64,000 nt of DNA from NCBI RefSeq assembly GCF_016925675.1, contig NZ_CP070506.1:3718501-3782500 (forward strand). The letters run 5' to 3'. This DNA comes from Pseudomonas hygromyciniae (GTDB lineage Bacteria; Pseudomonadota; Gammaproteobacteria; Pseudomonadales; Pseudomonadaceae). A program made the position numbers and the translations under genes. Positions 47,436-56,957 of the stretch are shown one piece after another; position 1 is the first letter of the stretch, and the number at the start of each line of letters is the position of its first letter. Under the pieces are notes generated by a model. That model made no database searches. It saw nothing but the letters and a program-made list of their open reading frames with translations, and was not told the origin of the DNA.

Positions 47436-49082
47436 ATGACTATTGCACCTGCGCAATACGATTACGTGGTGGTAGGCGCCGGCCCTGCGGGCTGCCTGCT
47501 GGCCAATCGACTGTCCGCCAACCCGGCCCATCGCGTATTGCTGCTTGAAGCGGGCGGCCGCGACAATTACCCCTGGATCCATATCCCCGTCGGCTACCTG
47601 TTCTGCATCGGCAACCCTCGCACCGACTGGTGCTTCAAGACCGAAGCCCAGGAAGGCCTGCAAGGCCGTGCCTTGAGCTATCCAAGGGGCAAGGTGCTGG
47701 GCGGCTGCTCATCGATCAACGGCATGATCTACATGCGCGGCCAGGCCAACGACTACGATGGCTGGGCCGCCGAAGGCAACCCGGGCTGGGCCTGGGACGA
47801 TGTACTGCCACTGTTCAAGCAAAGCGAAAACCATTTTGCCGGCGCCTCGCCCCTGCATGGCGACAGCGGCGAGTGGCGCGTGGAACAACAGCGTCTGCAC
47901 TGGCCGATCCTCGACGCGTTCCGCGAAGCCGCCAAGCAAAGTGGCATCGCCAGCATCGACGACTTCAACCAGGGCGATAACGAAGGGTGTGGCTACTTCC
48001 AGGTCAACCAGAAAAGCGGTGTGCGCTGGAATGCGGCCAAGGCGTTTCTCAAGCCAATTCGCCAGCGTGCCAACCTCACGGTGTTGACCGGTGTCGAAGT
48101 CGACCGCGTCCTCCTGGAAAACGGCCGTGCCAGTGCGGTAGTTGGCCGCCAGCAAGGGCAAGCGGTGACCTGGCAAGCGCACAAGGAAATCATCCTGTGC
48201 GCCGGCGCCGTGGGTTCGCCCGGCATCCTGCAACGCTCCGGCATCGGCCCCTCCAGCGTGCTCAAACCGTTGGGTATCGAGGTCCTGCATGAACTGCCGG
48301 GGGTGGGTGGCAACCTGCAGGATCACCTGCAACTGCGGCTGATCTACAAGCTGGAAAACGCCCGCACCCTGAACCAGATCGCCGGCTCCGTGTGGGGCAA
48401 GATGGGCATGGGCCTGCAGTATCTGTATGACCGCAGCGGCCCGCTGTCCATGGCGCCCAGCCAACTCGGCGCCTTCGCCCGCTCGGGGCCGGAACAGACC
48501 TCGGCCAACCTCGAATACCACGTGCAGCCGCTATCGCTGGAGCGCTTTGGCGAGCCGCTGCACGGGTTCCCGGCCTTTACCGCATCGGTCTGTGACTTGC
48601 GCCCGCAGAGTCGCGGGCGCATCGATATCCGCTCGGCCGATCCTGCGGCGGCGCCGCTGATCCAGCCCAACTACCTGAGCCATCCAGAAGATTTACGCGT
48701 GGCCGCCGATGCCATCCGCTTGACCCGGCGGATTGTCGGCGCCCAGGCCCTGCGCCCGTTCAACCCGGTGGAGTACCTGCCTGGCGAAGCGTTGCAGAGC
48801 GATGAACAATTGCAGGAAGCTGCGGCACGGATTGGCACCACGATCTTTCACCCAGTGGGCACCTGCCGCATGGGCCAGGATAAAGATGCCGTGGTCGATG
48901 CCCAATTGCGCGTGCATGGGGTGCCCGGCCTGCGCATCGCCGACGCCTCGATCATGCCGCGCATCACCTCCGGCAACACCTGCTCACCCACGCTGATGAT
49001 CGCGGAAAAAGCCGCGCAACTGATCCTGTCCCCTTCAACGAGGAACCTCACCCCCCAACGAGAACAGACAACACCGGCATGA
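47436..49082 (+). CDS. GMC-family FAD oxidoreductase (choline dehydrogenase-like)
   Basis: 548 residues. An N-terminal FAD fold (YVVVGAGPAGCLLANRLS), the GMC signature GKVLGGCSSINGMIYMRG, a second signature GAVGSPGILQRSGIGP, and the catalytic His region HPVGTCRMG followed by NTCSPTLMIAEKAA. It oxidises an alcohol, but choline is unlikely to be certain from motifs alone. The MHS transporter gene follows at 49255 on the same strand and probably imports the substrate; the LysR protein upstream is the likely regulator. Confidence 0.88.
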   Translation: MTIAPAQYDYVVVGAGPAGCLLANRLSANPAHRVLLLEAGGRDNYPWIHIPVGYLFCIGNPRTDWCFKTEAQEGLQGRALSYPRGKVLGGCSSINGMIYMRGQANDYDGWAAEGNPGWAWDDVLPLFKQSENHFAGASPLHGDSGEWRVEQQRLHWPILDAFREAAKQSGIASIDDFNQGDNEGCGYFQVNQKSGVRWNAAKAFLKPIRQRANLTVLTGVEVDRVLLENGRASAVVGRQQGQAVTWQAHKEIILCAGAVGSPGILQRSGIGPSSVLKPLGIEVLHELPGVGGNLQDHLQLRLIYKLENARTLNQIAGSVWGKMGMGLQYLYDRSGPLSMAPSQLGAFARSGPEQTSANLEYHVQPLSLERFGEPLHGFPAFTASVCDLRPQSRGRIDIRSADPAAAPLIQPNYLSHPEDLRVAADAIRLTRRIVGAQALRPFNPVEYLPGEALQSDEQLQEAAARIGTTIFHPVGTCRMGQDKDAVVDAQLRVHGVPGLRIADASIMPRITSGNTCSPTLMIAEKAAQLILSPSTRNLTPQREQTTPA

Positions 49083-49083
49083 C

Positions 49084-49186
49084 CTGTCGGAGCGAGCTTG
49101 CTCGCGAGAATCGCCAACGATAACGCGGGCATTCTGGATCACCGCGTTGCTCTCAGGCTTTTCGCGAGCAAGCTCGCTCCTACAGG
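49084..49186. repeat. REP pair between GMC oxidoreductase and transporter genes
   Basis: CTGTCGGAGCGAGCTTGCTC ... GAGCAAGCTCGCTCCTACAG, inverted. It may modulate relative expression of the two flanking genes. Confidence 0.8.
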
Positions 49187-49254
49187 GTAAGAGCGGCGCT
49201 GAAGTTAGCGCCGACAGTGGAACAACAATAAATAATCACTGTGAGGACTACCCC

Positions 49255-50880
49255 ATGTCAGAACGTGCTCAACCCCTGGACGCCACACCGGGCGCCACTG
49301 TTACCAGCAAGGAGTCGCAAAAGGTCATCTTCGCCTCGTCCCTGGGGACGGTGTTCGAGTGGTATGACTTTTTCCTCTATGGCGCCCTCGCGGCGGTGAT
49401 CAGTAAGCAATTCTTTGCCGGGGTCAACGACACCACGGCCTTTATCTTCGCCTTGATGGCCTTTGCCGCCGGCTTTGTGGTGCGGCCGTTCGGCGCGCTG
49501 GTATTCGGGCGCCTGGGCGACATGATCGGGCGCAAGTACACCTTCTTGGCCACCATCGTCCTGATGGGCGTGGCGACCTTCTGCGTGGGCCTGTTGCCCA
49601 CCTACGCCAGCATCGGCATCGCCGCGCCGATCATCCTGGTGGTGCTGCGCATGCTCCAGGGCCTGGCCCTGGGCGGTGAATACGGGGGTGCCGCGACCTA
49701 TGTCGCCGAACACGCCCCGGCCGGCAAGCGCGGCTTCCATACCAGCTGGATTCAATCCACCGCCACCCTCGGCCTGCTGCTGTCGTTGCTGGTGGTGCTG
49801 GCCTGCCGTTATTTCACCGGCGATCAGTTTGAAGTCTGGGGCTGGCGCCTGCCGTTCCTGCTGTCCATCGTGCTGCTGGGGATTTCCACCTGGATCCGCT
49901 TGAGCCTGCACGAATCACCCGCGTTCCTGAAAATGAAAGAGGAAGGCAAGGCCAGCAAGGCGCCGATCCGCGAGTCGTTCGGCAACTGGGAAAACCTCAA
50001 GGTGGTGTTGATCGCGCTGTTCAGCATCAACGCCGGCCAGGCCGTGACCTTTTATGCGGCGCAGTTCTACGTGCTGTTCTTCCTGACCCAGTTCCTGAAG
50101 ATGGACCCGGCCCTGGCCAATATGCTGCTGATCATCAGCGTGGTGATTGGCGCGCCGTTCTTTATCTTCTTCGGCTGGCTCTCGGACAAATGGGGGCGCA
50201 AGCCGGTGCTGATGGTCGGCCTGCTACTGGCCACCGCGCTGTACTTCCCGATCTTCAAGGGCCTGGCCCACTACACCAACCCGGCGATGGACCAGGCCAG
50301 CCGCCAGGCTCCGATCACCGTACTGGCGGACCCGGCCACCTGCACCTTCCAGTTCGACCCGGTGGGCAAGGCGCGGTTTGACAGCCCCTGCGACAAGGTC
50401 AAGACCTTCCTGGTCAAACAGGGCCTGCCCTATAGCAGCGAAGCCGCACCGGCAGGCAGCGCGGTACAAGTGAGCATCGGCGATGTGCGCATCGACGGCT
50501 ACGACGAAGACGCCCTGCGCGGCGCCGTGACCCTGGCCGGCTACCCGAAATCGGCGGACGTGGCCCAGGTCAACAAAACCATGGTGGTGGTGTTGATCGT
50601 CACCCTGATCCTGATCGCCGCGATGTGCTACGGCCCGCTGGCCGCGCTGATGGTGGAACTGTTCCCGACGCGCATCCGCTACACCTCCATGTCCCTGCCC
50701 TACCACATCGGCAACGGCTGGTTTGGCGGGTTCCTGCCCACCGTGTCGTTTGCGTTGGTGGTGTATACCGGCGATATCTTCTACGGGCTGTGGTACCCGG
50801 TGGTGATTACCGGGGTGAGCCTGATTGTCGGGCTGCTGTGCCTGAAGGAAACCAAGAACGTGGATCTGGATAACAACTGA
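49255..50880 (+). CDS. MFS transporter of the metabolite:H+ symporter (MHS) family with a large inserted loop
   Basis: 541 residues. MHS-type features: an N-terminal FEWYDFFLYG, the RLGDMIGRK loop and ALGGEYGGAATYVAEHAP. About 90 hydrophilic residues (roughly 345-438, with two Cys flanking a Phe/Asp/Pro-rich stretch) are inserted between later helices, and the last helices then follow. The extra domain is probably periplasmic or cytoplasmic and of unknown role. Co-directional with the GMC oxidoreductase gene, so it may import that enzyme's substrate. Confidence 0.87.
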   Translation: MSERAQPLDATPGATVTSKESQKVIFASSLGTVFEWYDFFLYGALAAVISKQFFAGVNDTTAFIFALMAFAAGFVVRPFGALVFGRLGDMIGRKYTFLATIVLMGVATFCVGLLPTYASIGIAAPIILVVLRMLQGLALGGEYGGAATYVAEHAPAGKRGFHTSWIQSTATLGLLLSLLVVLACRYFTGDQFEVWGWRLPFLLSIVLLGISTWIRLSLHESPAFLKMKEEGKASKAPIRESFGNWENLKVVLIALFSINAGQAVTFYAAQFYVLFFLTQFLKMDPALANMLLIISVVIGAPFFIFFGWLSDKWGRKPVLMVGLLLATALYFPIFKGLAHYTNPAMDQASRQAPITVLADPATCTFQFDPVGKARFDSPCDKVKTFLVKQGLPYSSEAAPAGSAVQVSIGDVRIDGYDEDALRGAVTLAGYPKSADVAQVNKTMVVVLIVTLILIAAMCYGPLAALMVELFPTRIRYTSMSLPYHIGNGWFGGFLPTVSFALVVYTGDIFYGLWYPVVITGVSLIVGLLCLKETKNVDLDNN

Positions 50881-50888
50881 TATCCCCT

Positions 50889-50916
50889 TGTGGGAGCGGG
50901 CAAGCCCGCTCCCACA
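50889..50916. repeat. Tight REP palindrome after the MHS transporter
   Basis: TGTGGGAGCGGG-CAAG-CCCGCTCCCACA: 12-bp perfect arms and a 4-base loop, 8 bp after the stop codon. It is a strong candidate for ending or stabilising the transcript. Confidence 0.8.
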
Positions 50917-51029
50917 TTGGTTTCCCGGCGCCCACACAAATTGCTGTATATCCATCCAGATAAAGGTTGCTCAATTCCCTTCTTTTGCCCATCCTTCGCC
51001 CATTCAATTGTGTAACGAATGGGCTGACC

Positions 51030-52979
51030 ATGCGGCTGTTCCTCTGTGAAAAACCCTCCCAGGCCAAGGATATCGCGGCCGTGCTCGGCGCCCGGCGTCG
51101 GGGCGACGGATGCTGGCTGGGAACCGACGTCACAGTCACCTGGTGCATCGGCCACCTGCTGGAAACCGCCCCGCCCGATGCCTACGACGCCAAGTACAAA
51201 CGCTGGGTGCTGGCCGACCTGCCCATCGTCCCGGAAAAATGGAAGATGACGGTCAAGCCCAAGACGGCCAGCCAGTTCAAGGCGGTCAAGCGCCTGCTGG
51301 GGGAAGCCCGGGAGCTGGTGATAGCCACCGATGCCGACCGCGAGGGCGAAATGATTGCCCGGGAGCTGGTGGAGCATTGCCGCTATCGCGGGCCGATCCA
51401 GCGCCTGTGGCTGTCGGCACTGGACGATGCCTCGATCCGCAAGGCCCTGGCCTCGTTGAAGCCCGGTGCAGACACCTTCAGCCTCTATCATTCGGCCCTG
51501 GGCCGTTCCCGCGCCGACTGGCTGATCGGCATGAACATGAGCCGCCTGTTTACGTTGCTCGGCCGCCAGTCCGGCTATCAGGGCGTGTTGCCCGTGGGCC
51601 GGGTGCAAACCCCGACCCTGCGGCTGGTAGTGGACCGTGACCGCAGCATTGCCGACTTCGTCCCGGTGGCGTACTGGGCAATCGATGTGCAATTGCTGCA
51701 TGCGCAGATGAGCTTTATCGCGCAATGGCGCGCCGCCGACGATATCTGTGACGACCAGGGCCGTTGCCTCAACCATGAGCGCGCCCGGCAGGCGGCGACA
51801 GCCATGAGTAACGCCGCCAGCGCGCGCCTGGTGAAGCTGCGCACCGAACGCCTGCGCGAAGTGGCGCCCCTGCCCTTTGACCTGGGTACCCTGCAGGAAA
51901 TCTGCTCGAAGAAACTCGGCCTCGGCGCCCAGGAAACCCTGGATATCGCCCAGTCCCTCTACGAAACCCACAAGGTCATCACCTACCCACGCAGCGACTG
52001 CGGCTACCTGCCCGTAAGCCAGCATGGCGACGCGGCCACTATTCTCGCGGCATTGGGGCGCGCCGATCCGGCGGTGAGCGCGCTGCTGCCGCACCTCGAT
52101 GCGCAACGCCGCTCCCGGGCCTGGAACGACGCCAAGGTCAGCGCCCACCACGGCATCATCCCCACCGGCGCCGGCAAGGATCTGGCGCAGTTGACCGGCA
52201 AGCACCGCGCCGTCTTCACCTTGATCCGCGCCCGGTACCTGGCGCAGTTCCTGCCCAACCACGAATACGATCGCACCCAGGCGGATTTCGACTGTGCCGG
52301 CGAAGCCCTGCGCGCGGTAGGCAAAGTGGTGGTAGAAGCCGGTTGGAAACGCGCCTTGCCCGAAGCCCTGGCTCCGAGCAAAGGCCGCGAAGCCCCTGCG
52401 CCACAGACTTTGCCAACCCTGGTACAGGGTGAGGATTACGGGGTGGCGCAGGTCAACCTCAAGGACCTGTGGACCCAGCCGCCCAAGCCCTTTACCGAAG
52501 GCGACCTGATCAAGGCGATGAAGAACGTCGCCAAACTGGTGCAAGACCCGCTGCTCAAGCAAAAGCTCAAGGACACCACCGGCATCGGCACCGAGGCGAC
52601 ACGGGCCGGGATTATCCAGGGCCTGCTGGACCGTGGTTACCTGGTAAAGAATGGCAAGGCGTTGTCCGCCACACCGGCAGCCTTCAGCCTGATCGACGCG
52701 GTGCCCAGGGCGATTGCCGATCCCGGCACCACTGCAATTTGGGAGCAGGCCCTGGACATGGTGCAAAGCGGTGAGATGAGCCTGGAAGAGTTTGTCGCCA
52801 AACAGGCGGCGTGGATGAGCAAACAAGTGGCCCGCTGCAATGGCATGCAAATGACCATCAGCGGCCCGGCCAGCCCCGCAGGCCGTGGTGCCACACCCTG
52901 GAAAAATAAACGTAAGCCGGCCAAGCGCAAGACCGGCGCCAGCCCGAAACGGGCGGCAAAACCGGCCAGCAAGGGCTGA
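51030..52979 (+). CDS. topB: DNA topoisomerase III
   Basis: 649 residues. An N-terminal Toprim domain (FLCEKPSQAKDIA start, acidic ATDADREGE near 115), the type IA core with PVGRVQTPTLRLVVDRD, the active-site Tyr in VITYPRSDCGYLP near 330, and a Lys/Arg-rich tail (GGAKP...-type KRKPAKRKTGASPKRAAKP). It relaxes and decatenates DNA through single-strand passage. Plasmid-borne relatives exist, but codon usage and flanks here look chromosomal. Start set by the family-typical MRLFLCEKPSQ. Confidence 0.94.
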   Translation: MRLFLCEKPSQAKDIAAVLGARRRGDGCWLGTDVTVTWCIGHLLETAPPDAYDAKYKRWVLADLPIVPEKWKMTVKPKTASQFKAVKRLLGEARELVIATDADREGEMIARELVEHCRYRGPIQRLWLSALDDASIRKALASLKPGADTFSLYHSALGRSRADWLIGMNMSRLFTLLGRQSGYQGVLPVGRVQTPTLRLVVDRDRSIADFVPVAYWAIDVQLLHAQMSFIAQWRAADDICDDQGRCLNHERARQAATAMSNAASARLVKLRTERLREVAPLPFDLGTLQEICSKKLGLGAQETLDIAQSLYETHKVITYPRSDCGYLPVSQHGDAATILAALGRADPAVSALLPHLDAQRRSRAWNDAKVSAHHGIIPTGAGKDLAQLTGKHRAVFTLIRARYLAQFLPNHEYDRTQADFDCAGEALRAVGKVVVEAGWKRALPEALAPSKGREAPAPQTLPTLVQGEDYGVAQVNLKDLWTQPPKPFTEGDLIKAMKNVAKLVQDPLLKQKLKDTTGIGTEATRAGIIQGLLDRGYLVKNGKALSATPAAFSLIDAVPRAIADPGTTAIWEQALDMVQSGEMSLEEFVAKQAAWMSKQVARCNGMQMTISGPASPAGRGATPWKNKRKPAKRKTGASPKRAAKPASKG

Positions 52980-53102
52980 ATGGAAGGAAAAATCCGGAAA
53001 ATGACGCTTTTTGACGGGATATACGCCGCTTTGGGTCTTGCTCTGGGGTCAGTGGTCTAGGATTCTGTAGGCACGGCCTAATAACAAAACCGGGTGGACA
53101 CC

Positions 53103-53543
53103 ATGAAAACCGTCGCACAGTTGCTCAAGTCCAAGGACCAGAAGAATCAGGAAGTGCATACCATCCAGTGGGATCACACCGTGTTTGAGGCGCTGGTGGT
53201 GATGGCAGCGAAGAACGTCGGCGCTTTGCCGGTAGTCAAGGATGACAAGGTCGTCGGCATCATCAGTGAGCGCGACTATGCACGTAAACTGATTCTCCAT
53301 GGACTGTCCTCGACGAGTACCCAGGTACGCCAGGTGATGAGCTCACCGGCAATCACCGTGGACACCCACAAAAGCGTCGAAGACTGCATGGGCATCATGA
53401 CTGACGGCCACCTGCGCCACCTCCCGGTGGTGGAAGACGGAAAACTCCTGGGCCTGCTGTCCATCGGCGACCTGGTCAAGGAAGCTATCGCCGAACAAGC
53501 GGCACTGATCCGGCAATTGGAACAGTACATCCGCGGCGAATGA
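53103..53543 (+). CDS. CBS-domain protein
   Basis: 146 residues comprising two CBS domains (about 10-65 and 75-135; VGIISERDYARKLIL and LLGLLSIGDLVKEAI). Stand-alone CBS-pair proteins bind adenine nucleotides and act as energy or nucleotide sensors. The ATG at 53103 is preferred over a GTG at 53094. It follows topB by 123 bp on the same strand but probably has its own promoter. Confidence 0.88.
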   Translation: MKTVAQLLKSKDQKNQEVHTIQWDHTVFEALVVMAAKNVGALPVVKDDKVVGIISERDYARKLILHGLSSTSTQVRQVMSSPAITVDTHKSVEDCMGIMTDGHLRHLPVVEDGKLLGLLSIGDLVKEAIAEQAALIRQLEQYIRGE

Positions 53544-53567
53544 CACTCCCCAAGCACCAAAAATCCA

Positions 53568-53646
53568 ATGTAGGTGCTGGCTTGCCTGCGATGGCATCAC
53601 CTCGGTTTTACTGACACGCCGAGGTGATGCCATCGCAGGCAGACCA
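53568..53646. repeat. Palindromic repeat (REP variant)
   Basis: Inverted arms around CTTGCCTGCGATGGCATCAC and GTGATGCCATCGCAGGCAG, following the CBS gene. It probably serves as its transcript end. Confidence 0.75.
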
Positions 53647-53737
53647 AATCCTACTGCAGGGCAAACACCCGACCTATCAGCACAAAAAATGACGCAAGAG
53701 TCACCTTTCCCCGCATCCCTCCCCCCGCAAAAATATT

Positions 53738-53767
53738 TATGTAGTGAGCGAAAATAATCACTACATA
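53738..53767. promoter_or_regulatory. 10-bp-arm inverted repeat, candidate operator
   Basis: TATGTAGTGA-N10-TCACTACATA is perfect over both 10-bp arms. It ends 4 bp before the -35 box of the predicted promoter at 53772, where an activator or repressor would sit. No regulator gene is adjacent. Confidence 0.5.
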
Positions 53768-53771
53768 ACCG

Positions 53772-53800
53772 TTGACGTAACCATTTTGACCTTGCATGAT
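53772..53800 (+). promoter_or_regulatory. Predicted sigma-70 promoter
   Basis: TTGACG, 17 bp, CATGAT. Initiation near 53807 would give an untranslated leader of more than 300 bases before the ATG at 54130. The leader contains a CCGGTT-TTCGC-AACCGG hairpin near 54052 without a T tract. An embedded small RNA is possible. Confidence 0.5.
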
Positions 53801-54129
53801 TCAGACGTCTCCCGGATCGGGAGCGTTGGTAACAAGCGTTTTGAACAAGCTCGTCTGACCGCCGAGCTGTTTTTCCGGATGTGCACTGCCCACAAGGCAG
53901 ATTGATGAAGCTGACCGACCCGAAAGGACCGGTACAAGACGCTCAAATGCTACTTGTCTTCGTTATGAAACCATTGCGTAGCAGTTCATCAGAAACACTA
54001 CATGCATCAGGTTCAAGACCCTGCCCGTATTTGGCAGACCGTTTCTGACGCCCGGTTTTCGCAACCGGAGACAACTAACGTGGATTAACGAATCAACTGA
54101 AGATCGCCAACTGGTCAAGGGGCTTACAC

Positions 54130-54460
54130 ATGAATCTGAACAACCAACCAACTATCGATGAATTGGCTGAGATGTTCGCAGCGCAGAAAGACACACTCGA
54201 CGACCATATCCTGTGGATTGGCAAATCGGGCGAAGTGCAAATTGACTGCCTGGCGCCCCATACCGAAGAAGCCGAGTTCGACCGCAATAACCGTGAACTG
54301 GCAGCGCGCCTGAAGATGTACCGCCGTGGCCAGGGGTTATGTCGGCAAAAAAGCTGCTGCCGATCGCAACTTTATCGAGCAAGTGTTCGACACACTTAAC
54401 AATGCCTGGGAGTCCTTCAAGGACAACTCGCAAGTTAAAGTGATTGACCGCTACTACTAA
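54130..54460 (+). CDS. Conserved small protein of unknown function, one-base frameshift
   Basis: About 109 residues after joining: MNLNNQPTIDELAEMFAAQ to the end VKVIDRYY. The frame breaks at the G run 54333-54336; one fewer base continues GQGYVGKKAAADRNFIEQVF. It is acidic, without signal or membrane segment. I recall similar proteins across Pseudomonas without a function. It is preceded by an unusually long leader with promoter and palindrome. The break is probably a base-calling error. Confidence 0.75.
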
Positions 54461-54475
54461 GAATAACTTCAACTT

Positions 54476-54503
54476 TGTGGGAGCTGGCTTGCCAGCTCCC
54501 ACA
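54476..54503. terminator. REP-type hairpin between convergent genes
   Basis: TGTGGGAGCTGGCTTGCCAGCTCCCACA, a perfect palindrome 15 bp after the small gene's stop and before the LysR 3' end, followed by ATTTGTTT. Confidence 0.7.
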
Positions 54504-54518
54504 TTTGTTTATGTCGAC

Positions 54519-55421
54519 TTAAATCCCCGGAAACCGCCCCTTCCCCGCTTCGTCCCGGAAGATATCAAACAGTGCCTGCGCCGCCGCCGACAGTTCATGC
54601 CCTGGCTTGGTCAGCACGCCAATCGGTCGCTCGATCACCGGGTCACACAAAGTGATGCAATGGGCGCCCGCCTCTTCCATCTGCGGGGCGCACAACGCGG
54701 GTACGGCGCTGACGCCCAGGCCACTGGCAACCATCTTGCCCACCGTTGCCAATTGATGGCTCTCCAATGCCACCGGCAGCTTCATCTGCAATACACCCAG
54801 GTGCTCTTCAAGCATCACCCGGACCGTAGAAGGCCGCTGCAAGGTGATGAAAGGTTGCGCCAGCAGGGTTTTCCAGTCGATTTCGCTCATGTGCGCCAAC
54901 GCTGAATCACCGGGTACGACCGCAACAAAGCGGTCCAGATACAGCGGGGTAAAGGCCAGCGACGACCCCGGCGAGGGCTCGAATGCCACACCCAGTTCGA
55001 CCTGGCGATCGCGGACCATCTCCAGCACCTGTTCATTGATCAGGTCGTGCACCGTGACATTGACCTGGGGAAACCGCGCGCGAAAGATCTTCAGGATCGG
55101 CGGCAACAGATTGCCGGCAAACGACGGCATCGCCGCCACCGTCACACGCCCGCGCTGCAAAGTGAAACGCTGGCGCAATTCGTCCTCGGCATTGTCCCAG
55201 TCAGCAATCAACCGGCGGGCCAGGGGCAACAGGGATTCGCCTTCCGGGGTCAGTGCGACGTTGCGCGTATTACGGCTGAACAGCCGCCCGCCCAGGCCCT
55301 CCTCCAGGCCTTTGATCGTCAGGCTCAGGGCCGACTGGGACAAATGCAGGCGCTCACAAGCGGCGGCAAAACTCAGGGTCTGGGCCACGGCCAGAAAGGC
55401 CCGCATCTGTTTAACTGTCAT
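54519..55421 (-). CDS. LysR-family transcriptional regulator
   Basis: 300 residues: the HTH region ([20 protein letters not shown]) and a substrate-binding domain. It is divergent from the CoA-transferase/thiolase operon with 132 bp between, so it is the likely regulator of acetoacetate or related catabolism. The start [14 protein letters not shown] at 55421 is family-typical. Confidence 0.9.
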   Translation of the reverse strand: MTVKQMRAFLAVAQTLSFAAACERLHLSQSALSLTIKGLEEGLGGRLFSRNTRNVALTPEGESLLPLARRLIADWDNAEDELRQRFTLQRGRVTVAAMPSFAGNLLPPILKIFRARFPQVNVTVHDLINEQVLEMVRDRQVELGVAFEPSPGSSLAFTPLYLDRFVAVVPGDSALAHMSEIDWKTLLAQPFITLQRPSTVRVMLEEHLGVLQMKLPVALESHQLATVGKMVASGLGVSAVPALCAPQMEEAGAHCITLCDPVIERPIGVLTKPGHELSAAAQALFDIFRDEAGKGRFPGI

Positions 55422-55459
55422 GGCTCTGCTCCAATACCCAACCAATTGTCCTGTTTTTT

Positions 55460-55498
55460 AAATCAATCAACCTTAAAAAACAACTTAACAAATCAATC
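55460..55498. promoter_or_regulatory. Direct repeat in the LysR/CoA-transferase intergenic region
   Basis: AAATCAATC occurs at 55460-55468 and 55490-55498 in an AT-rich stretch. A possible binding site of the divergent LysR protein. Confidence 0.35.
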
Positions 55499-55553
55499 CA
55501 CCGGCGCAACACTCGGGTCACTGGCTGGACCACAAACAATAAAAGAGGTGCAT

Positions 55554-56252
55554 ATGGCAGGTTTCGATAAACGCGTGGCGTCCTATGAAGAAGCGCTGGC
55601 AGGCCTGGAAGACGGCATGACCGTACTCTCCGGCGGCTTTGGCCTGTGCGGCATCCCGGAAAACCTCATCGCCGAAATCAAGCGCAAAGGCACCCGCGAC
55701 CTGACGGTCGTCTCCAACAACTGCGGCGTGGATGGCTTCGGCCTGGGTGTATTGCTCGAAGAAAAGCAGATCAGCAAGGTCATCGCCTCCTACGTCGGTG
55801 AAAACGCCCTGTTCGAGAAGCAACTGCTCAGCGGTGAAATCGAAGTAGTGCTGACCCCCCAAGGCACCCTCGCGGAAAAAATGCGCGCAGGCGGCGCCGG
55901 CATTCCAGCGTTCTTTACCGCCACCGGCGTTGGCACCCCCGTCGCCGAAGGCAAGGAAACCCGTGAGTTCAACGGGCGCCCCTACCTGATGGAAGAGTCC
56001 ATCACCGGCGATTTCGCCATCGTCAAAGGCTGGAAAGCCGACCATTTCGGCAACGTGATCTACCGCCACACCGCCCAGAACTTCAACCCGCTGGCCGCCA
56101 CCGCCGGCAAGATCACGGTGGTCGAAGTCGAGGAAATCGTTGAACCGGGCGAGCTGGACCCGGCGCAGATCCACACCCCTGGCATCTACGTCGACCGGAT
56201 CATCTGCGGCACCTTCGAAAAGCGCATCGAACAGCGCACTGTCCGCAAATAA
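55554..56252 (+). CDS. 3-oxoacid CoA-transferase subunit A
   Basis: 232 residues of CoA-transferase family I, with the start [15 protein letters not shown], the glycine-rich [14 protein letters not shown] and [16 protein letters not shown]. With the next gene product it transfers CoA from succinyl-CoA or acetyl-CoA to acetoacetate. AAGAGGTG precedes the ATG. First gene of a three-gene operon with subunit B and thiolase. Confidence 0.94.
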   Translation: MAGFDKRVASYEEALAGLEDGMTVLSGGFGLCGIPENLIAEIKRKGTRDLTVVSNNCGVDGFGLGVLLEEKQISKVIASYVGENALFEKQLLSGEIEVVLTPQGTLAEKMRAGGAGIPAFFTATGVGTPVAEGKETREFNGRPYLMEESITGDFAIVKGWKADHFGNVIYRHTAQNFNPLAATAGKITVVEVEEIVEPGELDPAQIHTPGIYVDRIICGTFEKRIEQRTVRK

Positions 56253-56286
56253 TCTGCCTCCAGCCCGAACAATAAGGACTCATAAA

Positions 56287-56946
56287 ATGGCTCTTACCCG
56301 CGAACAAATGGCTCAACGCGTCGCCCGCGAAATGCAGGACGGCTTCTACGTCAACCTCGGCATCGGCATCCCGACCCTGGTGGCCAACTACATTCCCGAA
56401 GGCATGGAAGTGATGCTGCAGTCGGAAAACGGCCTGCTGGGCATGGGCCCGTTTCCGACCGAAGACACCATCGATGCCGACATGATCAACGCCGGCAAGC
56501 AGACCGTCACCGCACGCATCGGCGCGTCGATCTTCTCCTCGGCCGAATCCTTCGCGATGATTCGCGGCGGCCACGTAGACCTCACGGTGCTTGGCGCCTT
56601 TGAAGTGGATGTGCACGGCAATATCGCCTCGTGGATGATCCCCGGCAAGCTGGTCAAGGGCATGGGTGGCGCCATGGACCTGGTGGCCGGCGCAGAAAAC
56701 ATCATCGTGATCATGACCCACGCCTCCAAGGACGGTGAGTCCAAGTTGCTCAGCCAGTGCAGCCTGCCGCTGACCGGTGCCAACTGCATCAAACGCGTGC
56801 TGACGGACCTGGCCTACCTGGAAATCGAAAATGGCGCTTTTGTCCTCAAGGAACGCGCACCTGGCGTCAGCGTTGAAGAGATTGTGAGCAAGACCGCCGG
56901 TAAACTGATCGTCCCGGACCACGTTCCAGAAATGCACTTCCAGTGA
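56287..56946 (+). CDS. 3-oxoacid CoA-transferase subunit B
   Basis: 219 residues with the catalytic Glu in [11 protein letters not shown] near residue 43 and the start [15 protein letters not shown]. It completes the CoA transferase heteromer. The gene follows subunit A by 34 bp, with AAGGA upstream, and precedes the thiolase gene by 11 bp. Confidence 0.94.
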   Translation: MALTREQMAQRVAREMQDGFYVNLGIGIPTLVANYIPEGMEVMLQSENGLLGMGPFPTEDTIDADMINAGKQTVTARIGASIFSSAESFAMIRGGHVDLTVLGAFEVDVHGNIASWMIPGKLVKGMGGAMDLVAGAENIIVIMTHASKDGESKLLSQCSLPLTGANCIKRVLTDLAYLEIENGAFVLKERAPGVSVEEIVSKTAGKLIVPDHVPEMHFQ

Positions 56947-56957
56947 GGACAGATTCC

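Noticed and set aside
50781..52850. 689-codon minus-strand frame opposite topB
   Set aside because: Shadow of topoisomerase III; low-complexity His/Gln/Gly content without motifs.
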